A stretch of 40,975 nucleotides of DNA from positions 1 through 40,975 of the forward strand of contig NZ_JBDSPJ010000005.1 of assembly GCF_039912695.1 (NCBI RefSeq). The letters run 5' to 3'. The position numbers were made by a program, and so were the translations under genes. The notes beneath the pieces are model-generated. The model was not told the origin of the DNA, made no database searches, and saw only the letters and a program-made list of their open reading frames with translations. Below, piece by piece: positions 7,440 through 16,057 of this stretch; position 1 is the first letter of the stretch, and each line of letters starts with the position of its first letter. The DNA is from Pseudolysinimonas_A sp039912695 (lineage in GTDB: Bacteria; Actinomycetota; Actinomycetes; Actinomycetales; Microbacteriaceae).

Positions 7440-9539
7440 ATGACCACGTTGACCAACACCCCCTCCCGAGACACCGGATCGGCGCCCGCGGGCGCGTTCT
7501 CGTTCGGGCAGCTCGTCGCAGCACTTCCCGGTGCTTTGCGAAAGCTTGACCCGCGCCTGATGTGGCGCAACCCCGTGATGCTGATCGTCGAGGCGGGCGC
7601 CGTGCTCACGACGGCGATCGCGATCGCGGAGCCGTTCATCGGTCGGTCGTCGTCGGGCGGGTCAGACCTGGCTCCCTCGTTCACCGCCGGAATCGCGGTC
7701 TGGTTGTGGATCACGGTGATCTTCGCGAATCTGGCCGAGTCTGTTGCGGAGGGGCGTGGAAAGGCGCAGGCGGCCACGCTGCGTGCGACCCGGACCTCCA
7801 CCCCGGCCCACCGCCTGGGCAGCTACGTTGACGGCTCCGACGGCCTGGCCGCCTCTCCCGACGAGGTTTCGTCAGCAGATCTTCGACTCGGCGACATCGT
7901 CGTGGTGACCGCGGGCGAGATCATCCCCGGTGATGGCGACATCATCTGGGGTATCGCCTCGGTCGATGAGTCCGCTATCACGGGCGAGTCGGCTCCTGTG
8001 GTGCGCGAGCACGGCGGCGACCGATCCGCGGTCACCGGTGGTACCCGGGTACTGTCCGATCGGATTCTGGTGAAGATCACCTCGAAGCCGGGCGAGACCT
8101 TTGTCGACCGAATGATCCGGCTCGTCGAGGGTGCGTCTCGGCAGAAGACGCCGAACGAGGTGGCGCTCAACATCCTGCTCGCCAGCCTCACGATCGTCTT
8201 CCTCGCCGTGGTGGTCACGCTCAACCCCCTGGCGTCGTACGCGGGCAAGCCGGCCAGCCTGCCGGTGCTGGTCGCACTGCTGGTGTGCCTCATCCCGACC
8301 ACGATTGGCGCTCTGCTTTCGGCGATCGGCATCGCGGGCATGGACCGCCTGGTGCAACGCAACGTGCTCGCCATGTCGGGCCGTGCCGTCGAAGCGGCCG
8401 GAGACGTCACAACACTGCTGCTCGACAAGACCGGCACGATCACCTACGGCAACCGTCAGGCGAGCGAGTTCCTCGCCCTCCCGGGCGTGACCGTCGACGA
8501 GTTACGGGATGTCGCGCGCCTCTCCTCGCTCGGCGATCCGACGCCGGAAGGTTCCTCGATCGTCACCCTCGCTGGCGGCATCGTTGACACTCCGACGGGC
8601 GCCGTGGTGGTCCCGTTCACCGCGCAGACCCGCATGAGTGGGCTCGACCTTCCCGGAGGCCGTGAGTTGCGCAAGGGCGCTGGATCGATGATCGCCCAGT
8701 GGGCCGGAGTCTCGCCCGAGGGGCTCGATGCGATCGTGTCGAGGGTCTCCGAGTCGGGTGGCACGCCCCTGGTCGTCGCCGAGAAGTCCGGGAAGTCGGT
8801 TCGCGTCCTCGGGGTCGTGCACCTCAAGGACGTGGTGAAAGACGGCTTGACCGCGCGATTCGCGGAACTTCGGGCGATGGGCATTCGTACCGTGATGATC
8901 ACCGGCGACAACCCGCTCACCGCGAAGGCGATCGCCGCAGAAGCCGGCGTCGACGACTTCCTGGCCGAAGCAACACCCGAAGACAAGATGGCGCTCATCA
9001 AGCGTGAACAAGAGGGCGGCAACCTGGTCGCGATGACCGGCGACGGCACCAATGACGCACCGGCACTCGCGCAGGCGGATGTCGGGGTCGCCATGAACAC
9101 CGGCACGAGCGCCGCGAAAGAGGCCGGCAACATGGTCGACCTCGACTCCGATCCGACGAAGTTGATCGAGATCGTGCGCATCGGCAAGCAGTTGCTGATC
9201 ACCCGCGGGTCGCTCACGACGTTCTCGATCTCGAACGATGTCGCCAAGTACTTCGCGATCATTCCCGCGATGTTCGCTGGAGTCTTTCCCGGCCTTGCCG
9301 TTCTCAACATCATGCAGTTGCACTCCCCTGCTTCGGCGATCCTCTCGGCGGTCATCTTCAACGCCCTGGTGATCGTGGCGCTCATCCCGTTGGCGCTCCG
9401 TGGAGTGCGGTACCGCCCGGTGTCGGCGAGCAGGATTCTGTCGCGCAACATCCTGATCTACGGCGGTGGTGGCCTGATCGCCCCATTCATCGGCATCAAG
9501 CTCGTCGACCTCATCGTCAGCCTCATCCCGGGCTTCTAG
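7440..9539 (+). CDS. kdpB: K+-transporting ATPase, KdpB catalytic P-type subunit
   Basis: A 699-residue class IA P-type ATPase, the energising subunit of KdpFABC. It has ITGESAPV (actuator domain), LLDKTGTITYGNR with phosphorylated Asp329, MITGDNPLTAKAIA, and MTGDGTNDAPALAQADVG with AMNTGTSAAKEAGNMVDLDS. ATG at 7440 was chosen because it directly follows the kdpA stop and gives the usual KdpB N-terminus (the FSFGQLVAALPGALRKLDPRLMWRNPVM region); the open frame extends upstream only as antisense overlap with kdpA. Its ribosome-binding site, GGAAGGG, lies within the end of kdpA. Confidence 0.98.
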   Translation: MTTLTNTPSRDTGSAPAGAFSFGQLVAALPGALRKLDPRLMWRNPVMLIVEAGAVLTTAIAIAEPFIGRSSSGGSDLAPSFTAGIAVWLWITVIFANLAESVAEGRGKAQAATLRATRTSTPAHRLGSYVDGSDGLAASPDEVSSADLRLGDIVVVTAGEIIPGDGDIIWGIASVDESAITGESAPVVREHGGDRSAVTGGTRVLSDRILVKITSKPGETFVDRMIRLVEGASRQKTPNEVALNILLASLTIVFLAVVVTLNPLASYAGKPASLPVLVALLVCLIPTTIGALLSAIGIAGMDRLVQRNVLAMSGRAVEAAGDVTTLLLDKTGTITYGNRQASEFLALPGVTVDELRDVARLSSLGDPTPEGSSIVTLAGGIVDTPTGAVVVPFTAQTRMSGLDLPGGRELRKGAGSMIAQWAGVSPEGLDAIVSRVSESGGTPLVVAEKSGKSVRVLGVVHLKDVVKDGLTARFAELRAMGIRTVMITGDNPLTAKAIAAEAGVDDFLAEATPEDKMALIKREQEGGNLVAMTGDGTNDAPALAQADVGVAMNTGTSAAKEAGNMVDLDSDPTKLIEIVRIGKQLLITRGSLTTFSISNDVAKYFAIIPAMFAGVFPGLAVLNIMQLHSPASAILSAVIFNALVIVALIPLALRGVRYRPVSASRILSRNILIYGGGGLIAPFIGIKLVDLIVSLIPGF

Positions 9540-9579
9540 TCCGGGTATCGAAGAACTCAGCGCAGAAGAAGGAATAGTC

Positions 9580-10185
9580 ATGGCAACCCGTCGCGGAACC
9601 CTCCGCCAGACCTGGACGGCGCTCCGCGCGCTCGTGGTATTCACGATCGTGCTCGGCATCGGCTACCCGCTCGTCGTGCTCGGCATCGGTCAGTTCGCGT
9701 TCCCGAACCAGGCGAACGGTTCGCTGCTGACCGTCGACGGCCGGGTGGTCGGCTCAAGCCTGATCGGCCAGTCATTCACGGATGCTGACGGGAATGCTCT
9801 CCCGGAGTGGTTCCAGTCTCGGCCGTCCGCTGCCGGCACAGGCTACGACGGGCGTGCCTCGTCCGGCTCCAACTACGGACCGGAGAACCCCGACCTGATC
9901 GCCGCGATCGAAGCCCGCCGAGCGGCGATCGCTGACCTCGACGGTGTCGACCCAGCCAGCATTCCCGCGGACGCACTTACAGCGTCAGCGTCCGGACTCG
10001 ACCCCGACATCAGTCCGGAGTACGCCTACCTCCAGGTCGCCAGGGTCGCCACCGCACGGGGGCTCTCCGAAGCCGAGGTGCGCGCTCTGGTCGATGCTCA
10101 CGTTGAGGGTCGTACTCTCGGCTACCTGGGCGAGCCGACAGTCAACGTGCTGGAACTGAACGTCGCCCTCGCGCAGCTGGGGTGA
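9580..10185 (+). CDS. kdpC: K+-transporting ATPase, KdpC subunit
   Basis: A 201-residue protein with one N-terminal membrane helix (about 15-37) and an extracytoplasmic domain, which stabilises KdpB nucleotide binding in the pump. Family landmarks are the TFVIVLGIGYPLVV-like helix, VVGSSLIGQSF, the WFQSRPSAAGTGYDG block, ASGLDPDISPEYA and the VNVLELN end. ATG at 9580 has AGAAGGAA upstream. It is followed by a membrane-protein gene rather than directly by kdpD. Confidence 0.97.
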   Translation: MATRRGTLRQTWTALRALVVFTIVLGIGYPLVVLGIGQFAFPNQANGSLLTVDGRVVGSSLIGQSFTDADGNALPEWFQSRPSAAGTGYDGRASSGSNYGPENPDLIAAIEARRAAIADLDGVDPASIPADALTASASGLDPDISPEYAYLQVARVATARGLSEAEVRALVDAHVEGRTLGYLGEPTVNVLELNVALAQLG

Positions 10186-10238
10186 CGTTGGACGTCGTGT
10201 CGACCGAAGCACCCCGGCCGCAGCCGGGTGGCCGCCGA

Positions 10239-10244
10239 TACCCT
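10239..10244 (+). promoter_or_regulatory. -10 box of a possible internal kdpDE promoter (leaderless)
   Basis: TACCCT, six bases before ATG 10251, in the same geometry as other leaderless starts in this window. It would let the membrane-protein gene, kdpD and kdpE be transcribed without kdpFABC. It decides the start chosen for the 10251 gene. Confidence 0.5.
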
Positions 10245-10250
10245 AGCCGG

Positions 10251-10796
10251 ATGGCGCACGAAAGTTCCACATCGACCGGGGGCGCTGCGCTCTGGGCATT
10301 TTCTGTGGTGGCTCTCGCCTGGGATGCCGTCGCCGCGATTGTCACGGTGGTATTCGCTTTCGCGCTGGCACCGCGCCTTCCGTCAGTCGTGACAATTCTA
10401 TTTCCGGGCGTTCGTGGCGCCCTCGATATCGCCTACGAAGTGCCGACCGGGGGTCTGACGATCGGTCTCGCCATCGGCGTGGTCGCGTTCGCGGTGATCG
10501 CGTTGGTGGTGCGCGTCGTTCAGTCGGACTCTGCGCGAGTCTGGCTCGCCGTCATTCTCGTGATCCTGAGCGTTTTGGTCGCCGTTACCGCCGTCACGAT
10601 CCTGACGAGCTCGCTCTTCCAGTTGGACGCTGCCGAGCCGCTCACACGCTCGGACCGATCGTGGGTTGGGCTGTTGGTCGCGACGGACGTCGTGTTCCCC
10701 GTCACCTTTGTGGCGGTTCTTGCCTCTGCTCTGTTCATCCCGCGTCGCCTCACCCTCGGCGTGTGGCGTGCCCCCGGTCGGCGCCGCACGCCATGA
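10251..10796 (+). CDS. Unassigned four-helix membrane protein between kdpC and kdpD
   Basis: A 181-residue protein with four predicted membrane helices (about residues 11-38, 66-90, 95-122, 135-160) and a basic C-terminus. I do not recognise a family. The ATG at 10251 stands 6 nt after TACCCT; a GTG at 10182 that overlaps the kdpC stop by 4 nt (GTGA) is the alternative and would add 23 Pro/Arg-rich residues. Its stop overlaps the kdpD ATG by 4 nt, so it is coupled to the sensor kinase. From position it could be a KdpD accessory or an unrelated membrane protein. Confidence 0.7.
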   Translation: MAHESSTSTGGAALWAFSVVALAWDAVAAIVTVVFAFALAPRLPSVVTILFPGVRGALDIAYEVPTGGLTIGLAIGVVAFAVIALVVRVVQSDSARVWLAVILVILSVLVAVTAVTILTSSLFQLDAAEPLTRSDRSWVGLLVATDVVFPVTFVAVLASALFIPRRLTLGVWRAPGRRRTP

Positions 10797-13282
10797 CCAA
10801 AGGCCGGTTGCGGGTGATGCTCGGGGCCGCACCCGGGGTCGGTAAGACCTTCACCATGCTCGAAGAGGGGCGCAGGCTTCAGCACCTCGGTATCGATGTG
10901 GCGGTCGCCGTCGTCGAGACGCATGGGCGGGTTGCGACGTCGTCGCTCCTCGACGGGCTCGAAGTCGTGCCCCGCCGAGTGGTCGAACACCGCGGGGTCG
11001 TGCTCGACGAACTCGACCTCGACGCGGTGCTCGCCCGGCATCCCACCGTCGCTTTGGTCGACGAGTTGGCACACACCAACGCTCCCGGTTCGCGCCACGA
11101 GAAGCGCTGGCAAGACGTGTCCGAACTCCTGGATGCCGGAATTGACGTGATCTCGACCGTCAACATCCAGCACATCGAGTCGCTCAACGATGTTGTGCAA
11201 GGCATCACCGGCATCATCCAACGCGAGACGATTCCGGATGCCGTGCTGCGCGAGGCCGACCAGGTTGAGTTGGTCGATCTCGCGCCGCAGTCGCTACGCA
11301 ACCGGCTCTCCGAAGGGCTGGTGTACCCGGCCACCCGAGTCGACGCGGCTCTCAGTAACTACTTCCGACTCGGCAACCTCACGGCGCTCCGCGAACTCGC
11401 GCTGCTCTGGCTGGCCGACGAGGTCGACTCTGCCCTCAAGAAGTACCGCGCAGAGCAGGGCATCTCGGCGCCGTGGGAAGCGCGGGAGCGGATCGTCGTC
11501 GCGCTGACCGGTGGCCCCGAAGGCGAAACCCTGCTGCGCCGCGGAGCCCGAATCGCCGCGCGCTCAAGCGGCGGGCAGCTCTTCGCCGTGCACGTCACCA
11601 GTCCCGACGGCCTCGCCGAGCGTGATCCGGCGGTGCTCGCCGGGCAGCGTGCGCTCGTTGAGACGCTGGGCGGCACGTATCACCAGGTGGTGTCGGACCG
11701 CGTTCCCGAGGCCCTTGTCGACTTCGCGCGGAGCGTCGAGGCGACCCAGCTCGTGATCGGGGTGAGCCGTCGCGGTCGCGTTGAGGCTCTGCTCGGGGGT
11801 GCGGGAACCTCGGGCACCGTCATCCGACTCTCGGGCGAGATCGACGTGCACATCGTGTCGCACGCGCAAGCCGGTGAGCGTCGTTTGCCACGGCTGGGTG
11901 GATCGCTCTCGCTTCAGCGTCGCCTGATCGGCTTCGGGATTACCCTGGTCGGGCTTCCCCTCCTGACCTGGCTGCTCTCGGCAGGTCGCAGCGACGAGTC
12001 GATTACCAGTGACGTGCTCGCCTTCCAACTTCTGGTCGTCATTGTCGCTCTCGTCGGCGGAATCTGGCCGGCGTTGCTGGCCGCGATCGGCGCAGGTCTC
12101 CTGCTCGACTTCTTCTTCGTCGACCCGCTGTACACCATCACGATTTCGGAACCGCTGCACCTCCTCGCGCTGCTGATCTTCGTGGCCGTCGCCGTTCTGG
12201 TCAGCGTCGTCGTCGATCAGGCGGCTCGCCGAGCCCGCTCGGCAGCCCGCTCGGCGGCGGAGGCCGAAGTACTCATCACGATCGCGGGAAGCGTCCTCGG
12301 CGGCGAGGAGGCCGCGCAGGCGCTGGTCACGCGGCTGCGTGAATCCTTCGGCATGGCGAGCGTGCTGCTTCAGCAAAACGGCGAAATCGTCGCCGTCGCT
12401 CGCGACCCCGACCTCATGGCCGACAACGACCAAGAGACAACCATCCCGATTGGTGCCAACGCGGGTCTCGACCTTCGTGGGCGATCCCTGACGCCTTCGG
12501 ACCGGAGGATTTTGGGTGCCTTCGTTTCTCAACTCGAGACCGCGCTCGAACAGGGTCGACTCCGAGCCGAGGCCGCGGGGGTCCGCCCGCTCGCTGAAGC
12601 CGACCGGCTGCGCAGTGCGCTCCTGGCGGCTGTCGGGCACGATCTGCGTCGACCACTTGCGGCAGCCCGCACGGCAGTCACGTCACTGCGCAGCGACGAG
12701 GTCGAGCTCGCGGAAGGCGACCGGGATGAGCTGATCGCCACTGCCGACGAGAGCCTTGCCGCGCTCAGCGACCTCGTGACCGACCTGCTCGATGTGAGCC
12801 GTCTGCAGGCCGGAGTTCTCGGCGTCTCACTCGGTGATGTCGCCCTCGATGACGTCGTGGGCGGGGCAATCGACGAACTCCGGCTCGGGCCAGGAGATGT
12901 GACCCTCGACCTCGCGCCGGTCAGCGAGGTTCGTGGCGATCGCGTTCTGCTCGAACGAGTGATCGTGAACCTCGTCACCAACGCCCTGAGATACGCGCCC
13001 GCGGGGACACCCCCGATCGTGGCGACCAGCGAACTCGGCGAGCGCGTGCAGTTACGGGTCATCGACACCGGACCCGGCATCCCCCTGGAACGGCGAGAAG
13101 ATGTCTTCGTGCCGTTTCAGCGGTTGGGCGATACCGACAACACCACCGGGGTCGGCTTGGGTCTTGCACTTTCGAAGGGTTTCGTGGAAGCCATGGGCGG
13201 CAGGCTGGAGGCCGAAGACACTCCGGGCGGCGGCCTGACCATGGTCGTTGAACTCCCGGCCGTCGCGGTGGTGGCGTCGTGA
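10793..13282 (+). CDS. kdpD: Sensor histidine kinase KdpD
   Basis: An 829-residue membrane sensor kinase for potassium and turgor. N-terminal KdpD domain: Walker A GAAPGVGKT near residues 11-19 and VDELAHTNAPGSRHEKRWQDV. A universal-stress-like domain lies at about 230-360, with four membrane helices about 380-480, a GAF-like region, then the kinase core. Its phosphoacceptor is His616 (AVGHDLRRPLAAAR), with N box NLVTNALRYAP and G boxes DTGPGIP and GVGLGLAL. ATG at 10793 overlaps the preceding stop by 4 nt and its TGA overlaps the kdpE GTG by 4 nt. It phosphorylates KdpE to turn on kdpFABC. Confidence 0.97.
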   Translation: MTKGRLRVMLGAAPGVGKTFTMLEEGRRLQHLGIDVAVAVVETHGRVATSSLLDGLEVVPRRVVEHRGVVLDELDLDAVLARHPTVALVDELAHTNAPGSRHEKRWQDVSELLDAGIDVISTVNIQHIESLNDVVQGITGIIQRETIPDAVLREADQVELVDLAPQSLRNRLSEGLVYPATRVDAALSNYFRLGNLTALRELALLWLADEVDSALKKYRAEQGISAPWEARERIVVALTGGPEGETLLRRGARIAARSSGGQLFAVHVTSPDGLAERDPAVLAGQRALVETLGGTYHQVVSDRVPEALVDFARSVEATQLVIGVSRRGRVEALLGGAGTSGTVIRLSGEIDVHIVSHAQAGERRLPRLGGSLSLQRRLIGFGITLVGLPLLTWLLSAGRSDESITSDVLAFQLLVVIVALVGGIWPALLAAIGAGLLLDFFFVDPLYTITISEPLHLLALLIFVAVAVLVSVVVDQAARRARSAARSAAEAEVLITIAGSVLGGEEAAQALVTRLRESFGMASVLLQQNGEIVAVARDPDLMADNDQETTIPIGANAGLDLRGRSLTPSDRRILGAFVSQLETALEQGRLRAEAAGVRPLAEADRLRSALLAAVGHDLRRPLAAARTAVTSLRSDEVELAEGDRDELIATADESLAALSDLVTDLLDVSRLQAGVLGVSLGDVALDDVVGGAIDELRLGPGDVTLDLAPVSEVRGDRVLLERVIVNLVTNALRYAPAGTPPIVATSELGERVQLRVIDTGPGIPLERREDVFVPFQRLGDTDNTTGVGLGLALSKGFVEAMGGRLEAEDTPGGGLTMVVELPAVAVVAS

Positions 13283-14025
13283 GAATCCTCATCGCCGACG
13301 ACGATCCGCAGATCCTGCGTGCGCTGCGCATCACCCTGGGTGCGCGTGGGTACGACGTGACGACGGCCTCCGACGGAAAGGCCGCCCTCGACGCTGCCGC
13401 CAAAGTGCATCCCGAACTCGTCGTGCTTGACCTCGGGATGCCGGGCCTCAGCGGGGTCGAGGTAATCGAGGCGCTGCGCGGCTGGACGGCGGTTCCGATC
13501 CTGGTCGTCTCTGGGCGCACCGACTCCTGGGACAAGGTGGAGGCACTCGACGCCGGCGCGGACGACTACGTCACCAAACCGTTCGCGGTCGACGAGTTGC
13601 TCGCCCGCGTGCGGGCGCTGTCGCGGCGCACCCCAACGGCATCCGACGAACCTGTCGTGAGTTTCGGCGACGTCGTCGTCGACCTCGGAGCTCGCGTCGT
13701 CACCCGCAACGGTTCAATGGTTCGACTGACGCCCACGGAATGGCGCATCTTGGAACTGCTGGTGCGCAACCCCGGACGTCTCGTCACCCGCGAAACGCTG
13801 CTGACCGAAGTCTGGGGACCGCAATACACCTCCGACACCGGGTACCTCCGGCTATACCTCTCGCAGCTGCGCAAGAAGCTCGAACCCGAACCCTCGACGC
13901 CGCGCTATCTCATGACCGAGTCCGGGATGGGCTATCGCTTCGTCAGCGATGTGGTTGGCGGCGATTCGGTGGGTGGCGACCCGGTGGGCCCTGAGGGACT
14001 CGAACCCCCGACATCCTCGGTGTAA
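13279..14025 (+). CDS. kdpE: Response regulator KdpE (OmpR type), C-terminus reads into a tRNA gene
   Basis: A 248-residue DNA-binding response regulator: receiver domain 1-115 with phosphorylated Asp51 (VVLDLGMPG) and the Lys of TKPF, then an OmpR-type winged helix (TPTEWRILELLVRNPGRLVTRETLLTEVWGP and TDTGYLRLYLSQLRKKLE-like). The normal family end would be at GMGYRFVSD, near residue 222-225. Here the frame continues for some 25 residues through a 15-bp repeat (GGDSVGGDPVG). It then enters the antisense of tRNA-Val, giving the tell-tale PEGLEPPTSSV, and stops at a TAA inside the anticodon arm. GTG start is coupled to kdpD. Confidence 0.95.
   Translation: MRILIADDDPQILRALRITLGARGYDVTTASDGKAALDAAAKVHPELVVLDLGMPGLSGVEVIEALRGWTAVPILVVSGRTDSWDKVEALDAGADDYVTKPFAVDELLARVRALSRRTPTASDEPVVSFGDVVVDLGARVVTRNGSMVRLTPTEWRILELLVRNPGRLVTRETLLTEVWGPQYTSDTGYLRLYLSQLRKKLEPEPSTPRYLMTESGMGYRFVSDVVGGDSVGGDPVGPEGLEPPTSSV
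13957..13986. repeat. 15-bp imperfect tandem duplication at kdpE 3' end
   Basis: GGCGGCGATTCGGTG (13957-13971) is followed at once by GGTGGCGACCCGGTG (13972-13986). It encodes GGDSV/GGDPV and abuts the tRNA-Val 3' end. Confidence 0.7.
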
Positions 14026-14057
14026 ACGAGGCGCTCTACCAACTGAGCTAAGAGCCC
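13985..14057 (-). tRNA. tRNA-Val (anticodon TAC)
   Basis: Minus-strand cloverleaf of 73 nt. The acceptor GGGCTCT pairs with AGGGCCC (one T-G wobble), with discriminator A. The D arm is GCTCAGTTGGTAGAGC. The anticodon arm is CCTCG-TTTACAC-CGAGG, with anticodon TAC at positions 34-36. The T arm is GGGGG-TTCGAGT-CCCTC-like. CCA is not encoded. Its 3' two-thirds overlap the end of the opposite-strand kdpE frame, whose stop codon is in the anticodon stem-loop. No terminator is seen before kdpE. Confidence 0.95.
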
Positions 14058-14146
14058 CGACCCAACGAACGGGATCGGACCCTCCGATGGTATCGGGCCA
14101 ATATGCTGGGCGAGCCCCAACTAGCGAACGACGGAAGAGGCAAGGG

Positions 14147-16048
14147 ATGTCGCGGTCACGGTTTCTGAGGACCATCGGTGGACTGGGAGTCGCGGCTCTC
14201 GCCGCTGCCGGGCTATCCGCCTGCGTCGGAACGCCGGGCGGCATCCAAGCAGCCGACAGTTGGACGGTACTCACCTACGAGATCGCTGACACCAACCTCG
14301 AACCGTTCATGATGCAAGACGTCGAAGAGATGGGTCAGGTCGGCTCAAAGCCTGGCTTCAACCTGATCTCGTTCGTTGACCGAGCCGAGGGCTACACCGA
14401 CACCTCGGTTCTCGGCATTCCGAACTGGACCGGAGCGAAGTGGCTTCAGGTCGAGCCGGGCGGCACCGCGAACGTCCTGCAAGACTTCGGGCCGGTCGAC
14501 ACCGGCGACCCGGCTCTGCTGGCGGACTTCATCCGCGAGAGCATCTTGAAGTTTCCGGCCGCGCATTACGCGCTGATCATCTCTGACCACGGTGCCTCGT
14601 GGCCGGGCGTTGGCGGCGACGAATCTGCCAACTACGACACGCTGACTCTCGAGGAACTCAATCAGGGCATCGGCGACGGCCTTGCCGGAGCGGGCGTCGA
14701 CAAGCTCGACCTTCTCGGCTTCGACGCGTGCCTCATGGCGACGTACGAGGTGGCTTCCGTCATGGCCGCCCACGCCGACCGGATGGTCGCATCCCAGGAA
14801 CTCGAGCCCGGCCACGGCTGGGACTACACAGCGCTGGAGGCCGCCTACCGCGGCGAGTCGGTGGACGACGTCGGCAAGGCGATCATCGACGGCTTCCACA
14901 ACCAGGCGCTTCAGCAGGGAACGGAGAACGAGATCACTCTCGCGCTCATCGACCTGACCAGATTCAGCGAAGTCGATACCGCCGTGACCGCGTTCGCGAA
15001 GGCGATGACCGAACGGGTGTCTGACGTCGCCCCAACGGTCGGTCGAACGCTCGCCCAGACCCTCGGGTTCGGCACCAACCCCGACCCTCGGTATGACACC
15101 CAAATGAAAGATCTCGCGATCCTCGCTGGGGAGATCAGCGTCGACGCCCTCGACGTTGCCGACGAGGCGGACAACGTGGTGCGCGCCGTCAACGATGTCG
15201 TGCTCGACAAGGTCGACGGCCAGGCAACGCGCGGGGCAACCGGCCTGTCGATCTACTTCCCGCCGGACGGTCAGCTGTACAACCCCGACTATGCGGCGGT
15301 TGCGTCGGCCAACGGCTGGGCTGATTTCCTGACGGCTTACTACCACGCCGGCTCACAGATTCCGCAAGGCAACCTGCCGGCGTTTGTCACCAATGACGCG
15401 CAGACCCGACTCGCCGATGGTGGGCTCTACATCCAGGGCTCGTTCGGAGCCGACGCCGAGGCGAATATCTCGCATGCCTACATCCAGTACGGAGTTCTGC
15501 AGTCCGACGGTTCGGTCAACTTCTTCGGCGAGGAGCCCGCACAGGTCTCGACCGACGGTTCCGGCATCGCGAGTGCGTTCTACGACCTCACCTATCTGAC
15601 GATCGACGACGGATCAAACCCCGCCTCGCCGTCGTATATGTCGCTCACTCAAGACAGCTCGGGGTCGAGTTCGATCGACGTGCCCCTCAACTACTACGCC
15701 CCGGGATCCAGCGATCCGCTGGCTGCCGTACTCACGCTCGGCCTCGATTCTGCGACCGGGCAGATCGTGTCGACAAACTACTACTCGTATAACACCGACA
15801 CGGGCACGTACGGCGAGCTGACCGCTGACTCGACCGGCTTCATCGAGCCGACTCTTCAGTTCTACGACATCACCGACGGCTCGTACACCTGGCTTCCCGC
15901 ATCTGACGTGCGTCTGCATGCCGATCTCGGAAGCCTCGAGTACGCGCTTGAAACGTTGCCGTCAGGCACGCAGCTCTACATCGAACTGTGGGTCGTCGAC
16001 TTCGGCGGAAACGCCGACTACGTGAATGCGGTCGTCACGGTCCCGTAA
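14147..16048 (+). CDS. Clostripain-family (peptidase C11) lipoprotein
   Basis: A 633-residue exported protein. Residues 1-25 form a signal peptide ending in the lipobox LSAC, so Cys26 is the likely lipidated residue and the protein is tethered outside the membrane. The C11/clostripain cysteine protease pair is visible: His148 in LIISDHGASWPG and Cys195 in LGFDACLMATYEVA. The TRGATGLSIYFPP and YAAVASANGWADFL segments match the family's C-terminal catalytic core. Residues after about 430 form an extra beta-rich domain of unknown role. ATG at 14147 has AGAGGCAAGGG upstream; longer frames only translate the tRNA antisense. Its substrate is unknown. It converges on the peroxiredoxin gene with a 9-bp gap. 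Confidence 0.88.
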   Translation: MSRSRFLRTIGGLGVAALAAAGLSACVGTPGGIQAADSWTVLTYEIADTNLEPFMMQDVEEMGQVGSKPGFNLISFVDRAEGYTDTSVLGIPNWTGAKWLQVEPGGTANVLQDFGPVDTGDPALLADFIRESILKFPAAHYALIISDHGASWPGVGGDESANYDTLTLEELNQGIGDGLAGAGVDKLDLLGFDACLMATYEVASVMAAHADRMVASQELEPGHGWDYTALEAAYRGESVDDVGKAIIDGFHNQALQQGTENEITLALIDLTRFSEVDTAVTAFAKAMTERVSDVAPTVGRTLAQTLGFGTNPDPRYDTQMKDLAILAGEISVDALDVADEADNVVRAVNDVVLDKVDGQATRGATGLSIYFPPDGQLYNPDYAAVASANGWADFLTAYYHAGSQIPQGNLPAFVTNDAQTRLADGGLYIQGSFGADAEANISHAYIQYGVLQSDGSVNFFGEEPAQVSTDGSGIASAFYDLTYLTIDDGSNPASPSYMSLTQDSSGSSSIDVPLNYYAPGSSDPLAAVLTLGLDSATGQIVSTNYYSYNTDTGTYGELTADSTGFIEPTLQFYDITDGSYTWLPASDVRLHADLGSLEYALETLPSGTQLYIELWVVDFGGNADYVNAVVTVP

Positions 16049-16057
16049 GGACGATGA

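Noticed and set aside
6112..7524. 470-codon minus-strand open frame
   Set aside because: Antisense of kdpA, which shows all pore motifs.
13949..14146. Upstream extension of the clostripain frame (SNPRHPRCKRGALPTELRAP-like)
   Set aside because: It is the antisense translation of tRNA-Val, a known false-protein signature; the signal peptide starts at 14147.
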